Assembly (NCBI GenBank): GCA_003481005.1
Contig: QUKC01000009.1
Location: forward strand, 71,857 to 135,856
Origin: Firmicutes bacterium TM09-10
Lineage (GTDB): Bacteria > Bacillota > Clostridia > Lachnospirales > Lachnospiraceae
Length of the DNA: 64,000 bases
Direction: 5' to 3'
In this document: positions 52,524-61,028 of the stretch, one piece after another
Layout: every line of letters begins with the position of its first letter
Position numbering within the stretch: position 1 is the stretch's first letter
Translations under genes and position numbers: made by a program
Notes under the pieces: model-generated
Told to the model about the DNA's origin: nothing
Seen by the model: only the letters and a program-made list of their open reading frames with translations
Database searches by the model: none

Positions 52524-53774
52524 ATGAATTATTTTGGAAGTATTTTCGCAATGGTGGTCTGCATTGCCATGTCCGCCTATTTCAGCGCCACAGAAACGGC
52601 GTTCTCGTCCCTGAATAAGACCCGCCTCAAGGTGTTGGCGGACAATGGAAACAAGCGGGCAGCGCTGGCGCTCAAGCTGTCTGAAAACTATGACAAGCTG
52701 ATCTCCACCATCCTGATCGGCAACAATATCGTGAATATCATGGTGGCATCCATCGGCACACTTTTGTTCGTAGGGCTTTACGGCGATATTGGCGCGACAA
52801 TTTCTACGGTCGTCGTAACGATTGTTGTTTTGATTTTTGGTGAGATCACCCCTAAAAGTGTTGCAAAGGATACCCCGGAACGTTTCGCTTTGTTCAGTGC
52901 TCCGTTTATCCGCCTTTGGATTTTGATTCTGACGCCGCTGAATTTCCTCTTTTCCCAGTGGAAGAAGCTGGTTTCCTGCTTCTTCAAGACGGATGACGAT
53001 GCAAAAATGTCCCACGAGGAACTGCTCCTTTTTATGGAGGACGTGGAGCAGGACGGCGGAATTGACGAAAACGAAGGCGAGCTGCTGCGCAATGCCCTTG
53101 AATTCCGTGACCTGACGGCGGCAGAAATTTTGACCCATCGAATTGACCTGGAAGCCGTGGACATCGACAAGAGTCATGAGGAAATTTCCAGAGCCTTTAC
53201 CCAGTCCCGCTTTTCCCGTCTGCTGGTCTACCGGGATACCATTGATCAGATCGTCGGCGTTCTTCATCAGAAGGATTTCTATATCAACGGCAAGATGACG
53301 GATCAGCCCATTGCGGAGATCATGACGAAACCGTTGTTTGTCTATCAGTACACAAAAATCCGGGATATTTTGAAAATGCTCCAGCATCAGAAGTCCCATA
53401 TCGCCGTGGTCGTAGATGATTTCGGCGGAACGCTTGGTATTGTTACGATGGAGGATATTCTGGAAGAACTGGTTGGTGAAATTTGGGACGAACACGACGA
53501 GGTGGAAGAAGATTTTGAAAAGCTGGACGAGAATACCTATCGCGTGGACTGCTCCGTCAGCCTGGAGGATTTTACGGAATTCTTTGACATCAAGCTGGAA
53601 TCGGACAGTGTTTCTGTCGGCGGCTGGGTCATGGAGCAGCTGAATAGAGTCCCCACCAAGGGCGATTCCTTTGTTGTGCAGAATTTGGAGATCACGGTCT
53701 CCGAACTGAGTGCGTACAGGGTATCCTTCCTTACAGTCAGGCAATGCGACCTGTGTTTGGACTGCGAACAATAA
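52524..53774 (+). CDS. CNNM/CorC-type (HlyC/CorC) transporter with CBS domains
   Basis: A 416-residue membrane protein. The DUF21/CNNM domain (about 1-175) has AYFSATETAFSSLNKTRLKVLAD, STILIGNNIVNIMVAS and FGEITPKSVAKDTPER. A CBS pair follows (about 195-320: ILTHRIDLEAVD, IAEIMTKPLFVYQYTKIRDILKMLQ, GIVTMEDILEELVGEIWDEHDE), then a CorC_HlyC C-terminal domain. Members move or control Mg2+ and related ions. The C-terminal end CDLCLDCEQ has three cysteines. AAAGGAG precedes the ATG. AI-2E permease follows 21 bases later. Confidence 0.9.
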   Translation: MNYFGSIFAMVVCIAMSAYFSATETAFSSLNKTRLKVLADNGNKRAALALKLSENYDKLISTILIGNNIVNIMVASIGTLLFVGLYGDIGATISTVVVTIVVLIFGEITPKSVAKDTPERFALFSAPFIRLWILILTPLNFLFSQWKKLVSCFFKTDDDAKMSHEELLLFMEDVEQDGGIDENEGELLRNALEFRDLTAAEILTHRIDLEAVDIDKSHEEISRAFTQSRFSRLLVYRDTIDQIVGVLHQKDFYINGKMTDQPIAEIMTKPLFVYQYTKIRDILKMLQHQKSHIAVVVDDFGGTLGIVTMEDILEELVGEIWDEHDEVEEDFEKLDENTYRVDCSVSLEDFTEFFDIKLESDSVSVGGWVMEQLNRVPTKGDSFVVQNLEITVSELSAYRVSFLTVRQCDLCLDCEQ

Positions 53775-53795
53775 ACTGTCATGGAAAGGAAAAAC

Positions 53796-54980
53796 ATGGA
53801 GAAAAAAACGAAAAACACAGTCGGTAACAGAAACGGGAATCCTACACCGCAGGGAAGTAACTGGCCGGACGAGACGATCATTCGTTATATCACCCGTGCG
53901 CTGGTGTTGCTGATTGTATTTGCATGGGCGCTGGTAAACCTTGATGCTGTTTTGCGTTTTTTCGGCAAGGTGCTTGCGCTGTTTACTCCGTTTCTGATCG
54001 GCGGAGCAATTGCATTTTTGATCAACGTAATCCTTCGACCGTTGGAATGCTGCTGGAACAAAGCTTGCCGCAAGGTTCCTGCAAAGCTGACCCGCCCTGT
54101 GTGCCTGACAATAAGCACCGTGCTCGTTCTTGGAATTTTGTTTGCCGTAGTGTTTATGATGATCCCCAGTCTGCGGGAATCCGGCGATGAGTTTATCCAA
54201 AACATTCCGGTCTATGTGGAGGAAATCGGGCGGTGGTGGGCAGGGGTTGTCCAGTTTGCTGCAAAATATAACATTATCCTGCCCGAATATGCCATAAATT
54301 CTGATCTGTTGATTGAGAAGGTCACCACCTTGATCAGCGACGAGGAAAGCGGCATCCTCACCGTGACATGGGGTGCGGCAACCTCTGTCCTGTCGGTTTT
54401 GGTGGATGTCCTTTTGGGTCTTGTCTTTGCACTGTATCTGCTTGCAAAGAAGGAAGTCATTGCGGCACATTTGAAAAAACTCATTGTGACAGTCTTTCCG
54501 CAAAAGAAGGCGCAGCGGCTTCTGAGCATTGCTGCTCTGACAAACCAGACCTTCACAAATTTTGTCAGCGGACAGCTTACGGAAGCGGTTATCATCGGCG
54601 TTCTGTGCTTCTTTGGAATGCTGATCCTTGGGATTCCGTATGCCGGTGCGGTCTCCGCGTTTGTGGCTGTCACTGCGCTGGTGCCGATTTTTGGCGCATG
54701 GATCGGCGGCGGTCTTGGTGCGTTTTTGATTCTGCTGGCAGAACCCGGCAAGGCGCTGTGGTTCATCCTCTTTTTACTCATTTTACAGCAGGTTGAGGGA
54801 AATCTGATTTACCCAAAGGTAGTCGGCAAGTCTGTCGGACTTCCTGGATTGCTTGTGCTGATGGCTGTTACGATCGGCGGCGAAGCATTCGGCATCTTAG
54901 GGATGCTGTTCAGCGTTCCCGTCTGTGCTGTGCTGTTCAGTCTTTATTTAGAGTACATGAAGAACGCACACACCTTTTAA
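53796..54980 (+). CDS. AI-2E family transporter/permease
   Basis: A 394-residue membrane protein with about eight helices of the AI-2E/TqsA/YdbI family. A polar N-terminal tail is followed by FTPFLIGGAIAFLINVILRPLE, a long outside segment (150-200), VLLGLVFALYLLAKKE, and the conserved ILGIPYAGAVSAFVAVTALVPIFGAWIGG and ILQQVEGNLIYPKVVGKSVGL. The family name derives from TqsA; members also act as Na+/H+ or other exporters, so the substrate is open. The start MEKKTKN (53796) is chosen with GGAAAGGAA before it. Confidence 0.88.
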   Translation: MEKKTKNTVGNRNGNPTPQGSNWPDETIIRYITRALVLLIVFAWALVNLDAVLRFFGKVLALFTPFLIGGAIAFLINVILRPLECCWNKACRKVPAKLTRPVCLTISTVLVLGILFAVVFMMIPSLRESGDEFIQNIPVYVEEIGRWWAGVVQFAAKYNIILPEYAINSDLLIEKVTTLISDEESGILTVTWGAATSVLSVLVDVLLGLVFALYLLAKKEVIAAHLKKLIVTVFPQKKAQRLLSIAALTNQTFTNFVSGQLTEAVIIGVLCFFGMLILGIPYAGAVSAFVAVTALVPIFGAWIGGGLGAFLILLAEPGKALWFILFLLILQQVEGNLIYPKVVGKSVGLPGLLVLMAVTIGGEAFGILGMLFSVPVCAVLFSLYLEYMKNAHTF

Positions 54981-55000
54981 GACGTGGTCTATTTAACATA

Positions 55001-55210
55001 CAGGACGATAACTTACTTCGTGAATGCCGGCTTTAAGATCTTAGCTGACCGCCGTATCCTTGAAATCCACCGCCAAGTCCCCAAAAGTGGACTGTGTAGG
55101 CAATAGGCCGACGCGCCTGCTCCGAAACGCTGGGAAGAACCCATGATCGCAGAATCCTGCAATTGGACGCAAAAAAAAACGGTGTGACCTTCACGGTCGC
55201 ACCGTTTTTT
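55001..55210. ncRNA. Structured RNA candidate ending in a terminator
   Basis: The stretch has no convincing protein but much pairing. CAGGA (55001-55005) and CGAT pair with ATCG (55146-55149) and TCCTG (55155-55159) as a closing stem, an apical AGTCC-CCAAAAGT-GGACT hairpin lies at about 55076-55093, and a strong hairpin at 55179-55205 flanked by A9 and T6 can terminate either strand. The roughly 200-nt length and single long closed shape recall 6S RNA, but I cannot confirm the family or the strand. Short frames here look like artefacts of a conserved RNA. Confidence 0.45.
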
Positions 55211-55281
55211 ACCCAACCACAAGACTTATGGCTCCTTACGGCTGTCAAGCCTTAAATTTACAGGATTTTGGGCATACAAAA

Positions 55282-55352
55282 AGCAGATGACGGGAATCGA
55301 ACCCGCCTCCTCAGCTTGGGAAGCTGATGTTCTACCGATGAACTACATCTGC
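55282..55352 (-). tRNA. tRNA-Gly (anticodon CCC)
   Basis: Read on the minus strand: acceptor GCAGATG pairs perfectly with CATCTGC, discriminator T, D-arm with TTCATCGGTAGAA, anticodon stem TCAGC/GCTGA around the loop TTCCCAA, giving CCC. T-arm GCGGG-TTCGATT-CCCGT. A run of Ts follows. CCA is not encoded. Confidence 0.93.
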
Positions 55353-55404
55353 ATGACATATATTATAGCATATGAATTCAAAAAAGAAAAGCATTTTATT
55401 CATA

Positions 55405-55439
55405 ACAATAGAATATCCGCGGAGCATACACGCCGTTGT
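55405..55439 (+). repeat. Dispersed 35-bp palindrome, copy 5 (right arm decayed)
   Basis: It starts ACAATAGAAT with the centre CGCGGAGC and is preceded by GCATTTTATTCAT, exactly as copy 4 is. The right arm has drifted (ending CGCCGTTGT). Confidence 0.6.
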
Positions 55440-55465
55440 ATGGATCGCCCGTCAGAAGCTGCGAG

Positions 55466-55485
55466 AAAACTGTAACTACAGTTTT
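55466..55485 (+). other. Small hairpin upstream of pyrH
   Basis: AAAACTGT, loop AACT, ACAGTTTT: a perfect 8-bp stem 14 bases before the -35 of the pyrH promoter. It could be an operator or a weak terminator. Confidence 0.45.
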
Positions 55486-55498
55486 AGAGATTTTTCAC

Positions 55499-55527
55499 TT
55501 TTCGTTCTCAGTATTCTATGATATACT
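55499..55527 (+). promoter_or_regulatory. Likely promoter of the pyrH-rseP operon
   Basis: TATACT (55522-55527) with a weak -35 TTTTCG (55499-55504) 17 bases upstream; TATGA just before the -10 may extend it. Confidence 0.5.
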
Positions 55528-55589
55528 GTCTGCAGAAGGCTTTGTAAGCGATGCAGAGCCAATATTACGGTTTTACGGAAGGTGAAAAG

Positions 55590-56285
55590 ATGCAGAGAAT
55601 ATTATTAAAATTAAGCGGTGAAGCGCTTGCAGGAGAAAAGAAGCATGGCTTTGATGAGGATACTGTCAGGGCGGTAGCGCTTCAGGTAAAACAGCTGGTG
55701 GATGACGGCATTCAGGTCGGCATCGTGATCGGCGGAGGAAACTTCTGGAGAGGACGTACCAGCGAGCACATTGACCGCACCAAAGCGGATCAGATCGGCA
55801 TGCTTGCGACAGTGATGAACTGCATCTACGTTTCAGAGATTTTCCGTTCGGTTGGCATGATGACCAACATTTTGACACCGTTTGAGTGCGGTTCCTTTAC
55901 GAAGCTGTTTTCCAAGGATCGCGCGAACAAATATTTCGAAAAAGGAATGGTCGTATTCTTTGCAGGCGGTACGGGACATCCGTATTTTTCCACGGATACC
56001 GGCGTTGTACTGCGCGCAATTGAGGTAGAGGCGGACGTTATTCTGCTCGCTAAGGCGATTGATGGCGTATATGACGACGATCCGGCGAAAAATCCGGCGG
56101 CGAAGAAGTATGACGAAGTATCGATTCATGAGGTAATCGAGAAAAACCTGCAGGTAGTGGATATGACTGCATCGATTCTGGCGAGAGACAACAAGATGCC
56201 GATGTGGGTATTTGGTTTAAATGAAAAAGACAGCATTGTCAACACGGTAAAGGGCGATTTTACCGGCACCAAGGTAACGGTATAA
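55590..56285 (+). CDS. pyrH: UMP kinase
   Basis: A 231-residue amino-acid-kinase-fold enzyme that converts UMP to UDP. RILLKLSGEALAGEK, GIVIGGGNFWRGR, DQIGMLATVMN, GTGHPYFSTDT and VMTAS-like VDMTASILARDN are the family landmarks. The start MQRILL (55590) is chosen with GGAAGGTGAAAAG before it; the 13 in-frame codons upstream have none. First gene of pyrH-frr-uppS-cdsA-dxr-rseP. Confidence 0.95.
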   Translation: MQRILLKLSGEALAGEKKHGFDEDTVRAVALQVKQLVDDGIQVGIVIGGGNFWRGRTSEHIDRTKADQIGMLATVMNCIYVSEIFRSVGMMTNILTPFECGSFTKLFSKDRANKYFEKGMVVFFAGGTGHPYFSTDTGVVLRAIEVEADVILLAKAIDGVYDDDPAKNPAAKKYDEVSIHEVIEKNLQVVDMTASILARDNKMPMWVFGLNEKDSIVNTVKGDFTGTKVTV

Positions 56286-56303
56286 GGAGGATAGGAGAAC
56301 AAG

Positions 56304-56855
56304 ATGGACGAGAGATTACAGCAGTTTGAAACAAAAATGGAAAAGACTTGTGAATATCTGGAGGCAGATTTCATGACAATCCGTGCAGGACGTGCCAACC
56401 CGCATGTACTGGACAAAATCCGTGTGGATTATTACGGTTCTCCCACGCCGCTGCAGCAGGTGGGCAATGTGACTGTTCCCGAACCTCGCATGATCCAGAT
56501 TGCACCCTGGGAAAAATCCCTGATCAAAGCGATTGAAAAAGCGATTATGGCGTCTGATATCGGCATCACTCCATCTAACGATGGTAATGTGATCCGTCTG
56601 GTATTCCCGGAGGTAACAGAGGAACGCCGTAAAGCGCTGGTAAAGGACGTTAAGAAAAAGGGCGAGGACGCAAAGGTTGCAGTCCGCAATGTCCGCCGTG
56701 ATGGCAATGATTTTTTAAAGAAGCTGGGCAAGGAAGACGTTTCTGAGGATGAAATCAAGGAGCTGGAAGATCAGCTGCAGAAGCTGACTGACAAGTTCGG
56801 CAAGGATATCGACAAGCTGGTAGAAGCAAAATCCAAAGAGATTATGACCGTTTAA
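56304..56855 (+). CDS. frr: Ribosome recycling factor
   Basis: A 183-residue factor that splits post-termination ribosomes with EF-G. YLEADFMTIRAGRANPHVLDKIRVDYYGSPTPL, EKAIMASDIGITPSNDGNVIRLVFPEVTEERRK and the C-terminal helical DEIKELEDQLQKLTDKF span the full family. GGATAGGAG precedes the ATG. It sits directly behind pyrH, the universal order. Confidence 0.97.
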   Translation: MDERLQQFETKMEKTCEYLEADFMTIRAGRANPHVLDKIRVDYYGSPTPLQQVGNVTVPEPRMIQIAPWEKSLIKAIEKAIMASDIGITPSNDGNVIRLVFPEVTEERRKALVKDVKKKGEDAKVAVRNVRRDGNDFLKKLGKEDVSEDEIKELEDQLQKLTDKFGKDIDKLVEAKSKEIMTV

Positions 56856-56887
56856 AACGGATACAAAAGTACATTCTGCCAGGATGA

Positions 56888-56922
56888 ATAATGGAATGTA
56901 CAGGCTGAAAGCATTATATTGT
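56888..56922 (+). repeat. Dispersed 35-bp palindrome, copy 6 (diverged)
   Basis: 35 bases with arms ATAATGGAATGT and GCATTATATTGT. It lies inside the operon between frr and uppS, so it must be transcribed. Confidence 0.55.
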
Positions 56923-56990
56923 CATGAATAGTGAGGGAGAAGGGGGCAGGCTGGGCTTGTCCCCTTCTCTCAGATAGGAGAAAAGAAAGA

Positions 56991-57698
56991 ATGAATATTC
57001 CGAATCATGTGGCGATTATTCTGGATGGAAACGGCAGATGGGCAAAGGCAAAGGGCATGCCGCGCAACTACGGACATGTGCAGGGGGCAAAGACCGTAGA
57101 ACAGATCTGCGAGGATGCATGGAATTTGGGCATCCATTATCTGACGGTATATGCGTTTTCCACTGAAAACTGGAATCGCCCCAAGGATGAAGTATCCGCG
57201 CTGATGACGCTTCTGCGCAATTATATGAAAAGCTGCTTAAAGCGTGCAACACAGAACAATATGTGCGTGCGCGTGATCGGGGATAAGACCGGGCTCGATG
57301 ATGATATCCGCAAACGGATTGCGGAGCTGGAGGAAGCGACAAAGGACAACACCGGTCTGCATTTTCAGATTGCGATCAATTACGGCGGCAGGGATGAAAT
57401 CCGCCGTGCTGTGACGAATCTGGCAGAGCAGGTACAGGCAGGGACCCTGCAACCGGAGGAAATCACCGAGGAAAAGATCAGTGCTGCGCTGGATACGGCA
57501 GGAATCCCGGAGCCAGACCTTTTGATCCGCACCTGCAATGAGCTTCGGATTTCCAATTTTCTGTTGTGGCAGCTGGCCTACACAGAGTTTTATTTTACAC
57601 CGGTGGCGTGGCCCGATTTTTCAAAGGCAGAGCTGGAAAAGGCGATTGAGGCATATAATCATAGAGACAGAAGATATGGGCTGGTGAAGGAGGAGTAA
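56991..57698 (+). CDS. uppS: Undecaprenyl diphosphate synthase
   Basis: A 235-residue cis-prenyltransferase that makes the C55 lipid carrier for wall and polysaccharide synthesis. HVAIILDGNGRWAKAKG carries the catalytic Asp (12), then NYGHVQGAKTV, LTVYAFSTENWNRP and the late RTCNELRISNFLLWQ in place of the common RTSGEQRLSN. The start MNIPNHVA (56991) follows TAGGAGAAAAG; the open frame upstream to 56931 is not used. It overlaps cdsA by one base. Confidence 0.95.
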   Translation: MNIPNHVAIILDGNGRWAKAKGMPRNYGHVQGAKTVEQICEDAWNLGIHYLTVYAFSTENWNRPKDEVSALMTLLRNYMKSCLKRATQNNMCVRVIGDKTGLDDDIRKRIAELEEATKDNTGLHFQIAINYGGRDEIRRAVTNLAEQVQAGTLQPEEITEEKISAALDTAGIPEPDLLIRTCNELRISNFLLWQLAYTEFYFTPVAWPDFSKAELEKAIEAYNHRDRRYGLVKEE

Positions 57699-58531
57699 TG
57701 ATGTTCTGGACGAGATTGGGCAGCAGCGTTGTGCTGGTTGTGCTGGCGCTGATTTTTCTGATCAGTGGAGGTCCTGTTCTGGGAGCGGTGTGTCTGCTGC
57801 TTTCCCTGACGGCTTACTGCGAGCTGATTAAGGCGTGCCATGTGGAAAAAGATGGCAAATTTACGCTGCTGGAAATCATGGGAGGCTGCGGAATCGTGCT
57901 GTATGGCGCAGCGATGATGCTTTCCAAAAACTTTCTCTGGGGAATCGGGGCAATTGTCCTGATGTTTCTGGCAGTGATGTTCGTCTATGTGTTCCATTTT
58001 CCAAAATACCATGCAGACCAGGTGATGACTGCTTTTTTCTGTGCATTTTACCCGGGGGTGCTGTTTCCATTTATCTATCTGACCCGGGAACTGAGCTGGG
58101 GAAAATATCTGGTGTGGCTCATTTTTATCAGCTCCTGGATCTGTGATACCTGTGCCTATTTGACCGGTATGGCAATTGGAAAACATAAGCTGGCACCTGT
58201 GCTCAGCCCGAAGAAATCGATAGAGGGTGCAATTGGAGGCATAGTCGGTTCTGCCCTGGTGGGAGCATTATTCGCATGGCTGTTTCTTATTCCGGAGACC
58301 GGAAGCGATGCGATGATCTGGGTGGTTGCGCTGATCAGTGCTGCCGGTGCAGTCATTTCCCAGGTAGGAGATCTTTCAGCGTCTGCAATCAAACGAAATC
58401 ACGACATTAAAGATTACGGAAAGATAATTCCGGGACACGGCGGGATCATGGATCGGTTCGACAGTGTGTTATTTACCGCACCGGTGATCTATTTCCTTTC
58501 GGTCATTTTGCTCGGAGCAGTTCACGGATAA
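57698..58531 (+). CDS. cdsA: Phosphatidate cytidylyltransferase
   Basis: A 277-residue membrane enzyme with about eight helices that makes CDP-diacylglycerol for phospholipid synthesis. The signature near the C terminus is intact: VGDLSASAIKRNHDIKDYGK followed by IIPGHGGIMDRFDS. GAAGGAGG lies before two adjacent ATG codons (57698 and 57701), either of which could be used. It is coupled to uppS by a one-base overlap. Confidence 0.95.
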   Translation: MMFWTRLGSSVVLVVLALIFLISGGPVLGAVCLLLSLTAYCELIKACHVEKDGKFTLLEIMGGCGIVLYGAAMMLSKNFLWGIGAIVLMFLAVMFVYVFHFPKYHADQVMTAFFCAFYPGVLFPFIYLTRELSWGKYLVWLIFISSWICDTCAYLTGMAIGKHKLAPVLSPKKSIEGAIGGIVGSALVGALFAWLFLIPETGSDAMIWVVALISAAGAVISQVGDLSASAIKRNHDIKDYGKIIPGHGGIMDRFDSVLFTAPVIYFLSVILLGAVHG

Positions 58532-58608
58532 ACAGGATGGAAAGAAGTGGCAGCTCTGGAATTTGTGATCGGAGCTGTGTATAAGCGGGTACAGGAGAGG
58601 AAAACTAT

Positions 58609-59757
58609 ATGAAAAAAGTAGCAATATTGGGTTCTACGGGGTCAATTGGAACCCAGACCCTGGAAATTATCCGGGATAATGAGGATTTACAGGCGGTTGC
58701 GCTGGCAGCAGGACAGAATGTCGATCTGATGGAAAAACAGATTCGGGAATTTCATCCGCAGATCGCGGGAATGTGGAGTGAGGAAGCGGCGGCTGACCTT
58801 CGGCAGAGAGTTTCCGATCTTCCGGTCAAAATCGTATGCGGTATGGACGGACTGCTGGAAATCGCGTCTTTCCCGGATAGCGACGTTGTCGTTACGGCGG
58901 TGGTCGGCATGATCGGTATCCGTCCGACCATCGCAGCGATTGAAAGCGGAAAGACGATTGCGCTTGCCAATAAAGAAACGCTGGTGACAGCTGGACATAT
59001 CATCATGCCGCTGGCAGCTCAAAGAAAGGTTCCGATTTTGCCGGTAGACAGTGAGCATTCCGCAATTTTCCAGTCTTTACAGGGAAGAGCAGATAATCAG
59101 ATCCACAGAATCCTGCTGACAGCCTCCGGCGGGCCGTTCCGCGGAAAAAAGCGTGCGGACTTAGAACAGATGACGCTGGAGGATGCGTTGAAGCATCCGA
59201 ACTGGTCGATGGGCAAAAAGGTGACAATTGATTCGGCATCCCTCGTCAATAAGGGGCTGGAAGTGATGGAAGCGAAGTGGTTGTTTGACGTATCCCTTGA
59301 TCAGATTCAGGTTGTTGTGCATCCGCAGAGCATTGTGCATTCCGCAGTGGAATATGACGATGGTGCGGTGATTGCACAGCTCGGGCTTCCGGATATGAAG
59401 CTGCCGATCCAGTATGCCCTCGTTTATCCGGAAAGAAGACCGATGCACGCGCCATTTATGGATCTGTTTGCAATCCATCAGCTGACCTTCGAAGCACCGG
59501 ACACCGAGACGTTTCCGGGACTTGCGCTCGCCTATCGGGCGGCAAGAGAAGGCGGCAGTATGCCGACCGTTTTCAATGCGGCGAATGAAATGGCTGTCAA
59601 GCTTCTGCTTCAGAAAAAGATCCGTTTCGTGCAGATTCCGGAAATTCTGGAAATGGCGATGGAGCATCATCATACTATAGAAAATCCTGATGTGGTGCAG
59701 ATCCTTCAGGCAGAGGCTGAGACCTATGAACAAATCAGGCAGGAGATGAAACTTTGA
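58609..59757 (+). CDS. dxr: 1-deoxy-D-xylulose 5-phosphate reductoisomerase
   Basis: A 382-residue NADPH enzyme making MEP, the first committed step of the DXP isoprenoid pathway. The nucleotide-binding GSTGSIGTQTL lies at the start, followed by ALANKETLVTAGH, PVDSEHSAIFQ, the active-site loop NWSMGKKVTIDSA and NKGLEVMEA. CAGGAGAGG precedes the ATG. It overlaps rseP by 4 bases. Its pathway partner ispG is at 15.5 kb rather than next door. Confidence 0.95.
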   Translation: MKKVAILGSTGSIGTQTLEIIRDNEDLQAVALAAGQNVDLMEKQIREFHPQIAGMWSEEAAADLRQRVSDLPVKIVCGMDGLLEIASFPDSDVVVTAVVGMIGIRPTIAAIESGKTIALANKETLVTAGHIIMPLAAQRKVPILPVDSEHSAIFQSLQGRADNQIHRILLTASGGPFRGKKRADLEQMTLEDALKHPNWSMGKKVTIDSASLVNKGLEVMEAKWLFDVSLDQIQVVVHPQSIVHSAVEYDDGAVIAQLGLPDMKLPIQYALVYPERRPMHAPFMDLFAIHQLTFEAPDTETFPGLALAYRAAREGGSMPTVFNAANEMAVKLLLQKKIRFVQIPEILEMAMEHHHTIENPDVVQILQAEAETYEQIRQEMKL

Positions 59758-60875
59758 TTGGAACAATCATCATTTTTTTACTGATCTTTTTCGTGATCGT
59801 AATGGGACACGAATTTGGTCATTTCCTGATTGCAAAAGTGAACGGCATCCGTGTGAATGAATTTGCAATCGGGATGGGACCGAAGATTGCAGGCTTTAAA
59901 AAGGGGGAAACGGAATATGTGCTGCGGGCGTTCCCGTTGGGCGGCGCATGCATTTTTGAAGGGGAAGACGGACTGGAAACGGCGAAAGAAGAGACATCTG
60001 CCGCAGGCACGCCGGCGGATAAAACCGGACGGGGCGCTTTGCAGAATGTGCCGGTGGATGTGGATCGCGGAAATTTCCAGAACGCGCCGGTATGGAGCCG
60101 GATTGCCACTGTTTTTGCCGGACCGCTGTTTAACTTTTTACTGGCATTTATTTTCGCAATTATGGTTGCGGGTTACGCCGGTGCAGATCTGCCGGTGCTT
60201 GGCAGCGTAGTGGAGGGTTCTGCAGCGGAGGCAGCCGGAATGCAGGCGGGAGACAAAATCCTGCGGTTTAACAGCAAAATCAATCTGGCACGGGAAATTT
60301 CCCTGGAAATGGCATTGAATAAAACCGGAGAGCCTGTAAAAGTGGTATATGAGCGTGACGGTCAGGAGTACGAAACGACGCTGACGCCGATTTATAACGA
60401 AGAAGCAGGTAAATATCTGGTCGGCTTTCAGAATTATGCGTCCTATGATGAGGCGAAGGGGACAAAGCTGTTCCGTTATGCCTGGTACCAGCTGCGCTTT
60501 TGCATAAAAAATTCCGTGCTGAGCGTGAAATCCCTGGTAGAGGGTAAGTTGTCCAAGAACGACGTGGCAGGACCGGTCGGCATGGCACAGATCGTGGATC
60601 AGGTGAAAACAGCTGCAGAACCCGGCGGACCGATGCTTGTGTTCATGAACATGGTCAATCTGGCGATGCTTCTGTCAGTCAGCCTGGGTGTGATGAATTT
60701 GCTTCCGCTGCCCGCACTGGACGGCGGCAGACTGGTATTTTTGTTCCTGGAGGTACTTCGTGGAAAGCCGATCCCACCGGAAAAAGAAGGCGTCATTCAT
60801 TTCGCGGGCTTTGTCGCACTGATGGTTCTGATGGTGTTTGTGATGTTCAATGATATTCAGAGAATTATCGGGTGA
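59754..60875 (+). CDS. rseP: Site-2 type intramembrane metalloprotease RseP
   Basis: A 373-residue membrane protease of the S2P family with a TTG start inside the dxr stop; AGGAGATGAAACT precedes it. The zinc motif HEFGH is at residues 19-23 in the first helix. A second motif segment GPLFNFLLAFIF is followed by a PDZ domain (about 145-215, VLGSVVEGSAAEAAGMQAGDKIL), and LNLLPLPALDGGRL carries the third zinc ligand. In Firmicutes it trims anti-sigma factors or signal peptide remnants. A loop at about 75-110 (ETAKEETSAAGTPADKTG) is longer than usual. Confidence 0.93.
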   Translation: MIGTIIIFLLIFFVIVMGHEFGHFLIAKVNGIRVNEFAIGMGPKIAGFKKGETEYVLRAFPLGGACIFEGEDGLETAKEETSAAGTPADKTGRGALQNVPVDVDRGNFQNAPVWSRIATVFAGPLFNFLLAFIFAIMVAGYAGADLPVLGSVVEGSAAEAAGMQAGDKILRFNSKINLAREISLEMALNKTGEPVKVVYERDGQEYETTLTPIYNEEAGKYLVGFQNYASYDEAKGTKLFRYAWYQLRFCIKNSVLSVKSLVEGKLSKNDVAGPVGMAQIVDQVKTAAEPGGPMLVFMNMVNLAMLLSVSLGVMNLLPLPALDGGRLVFLFLEVLRGKPIPPEKEGVIHFAGFVALMVLMVFVMFNDIQRIIG

Positions 60876-60897
60876 AAAGGTTTCGGATAGGAACCCG

Positions 60898-60941
60898 CTT
60901 GGGCGGCTGCACCATTCCAAAAGAAGGAGCAGCCGCTCAAG
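60898..60941 (+). terminator. Terminator of the pyrH-rseP operon
   Basis: CTTGGGCGGCTGC pairs with GCAGCCGCTCAAG (one wobble), followed by TTATTTATTT. A T-poor but very stable stem. Confidence 0.75.
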
Positions 60942-60944
60942 TTA

Positions 60945-60958
60945 TTTATTTCATAGGA
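60945..60958. repeat. Inverted copy of the TCCTATGAAATAAA repeat arm
   Basis: TTTATTTCATAGGA is the exact reverse complement of 63962-63975. The two copies bracket the decayed accessory stretch. Confidence 0.55.
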
Positions 60959-61028
60959 AGCCATTGTGGATAAAACTGCGGAAACTCAAGAGGCTTTGGG
61001 TCTTGTCACCCCCCATGAATCATGCTAA

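Noticed and set aside
52440..54503. 687-residue minus-strand ORF
   Set aside because: Exact antisense shadow of the CNNM and AI-2E genes, rich in His/Arg/Gln as shadows of coding DNA are; no motif.
55013..55248. Two overlapping minus-strand ORFs near 55.1 kb
   Set aside because: Both frames run through the hairpin-rich, terminator-ended region; more likely artefacts of a conserved RNA than proteins.
55287..55475. Forward ORF beginning MTGIEPASSAWEADV
   Set aside because: It is a translation of the antisense of tRNA-Gly, a well-known artefact; no ribosome binding site.
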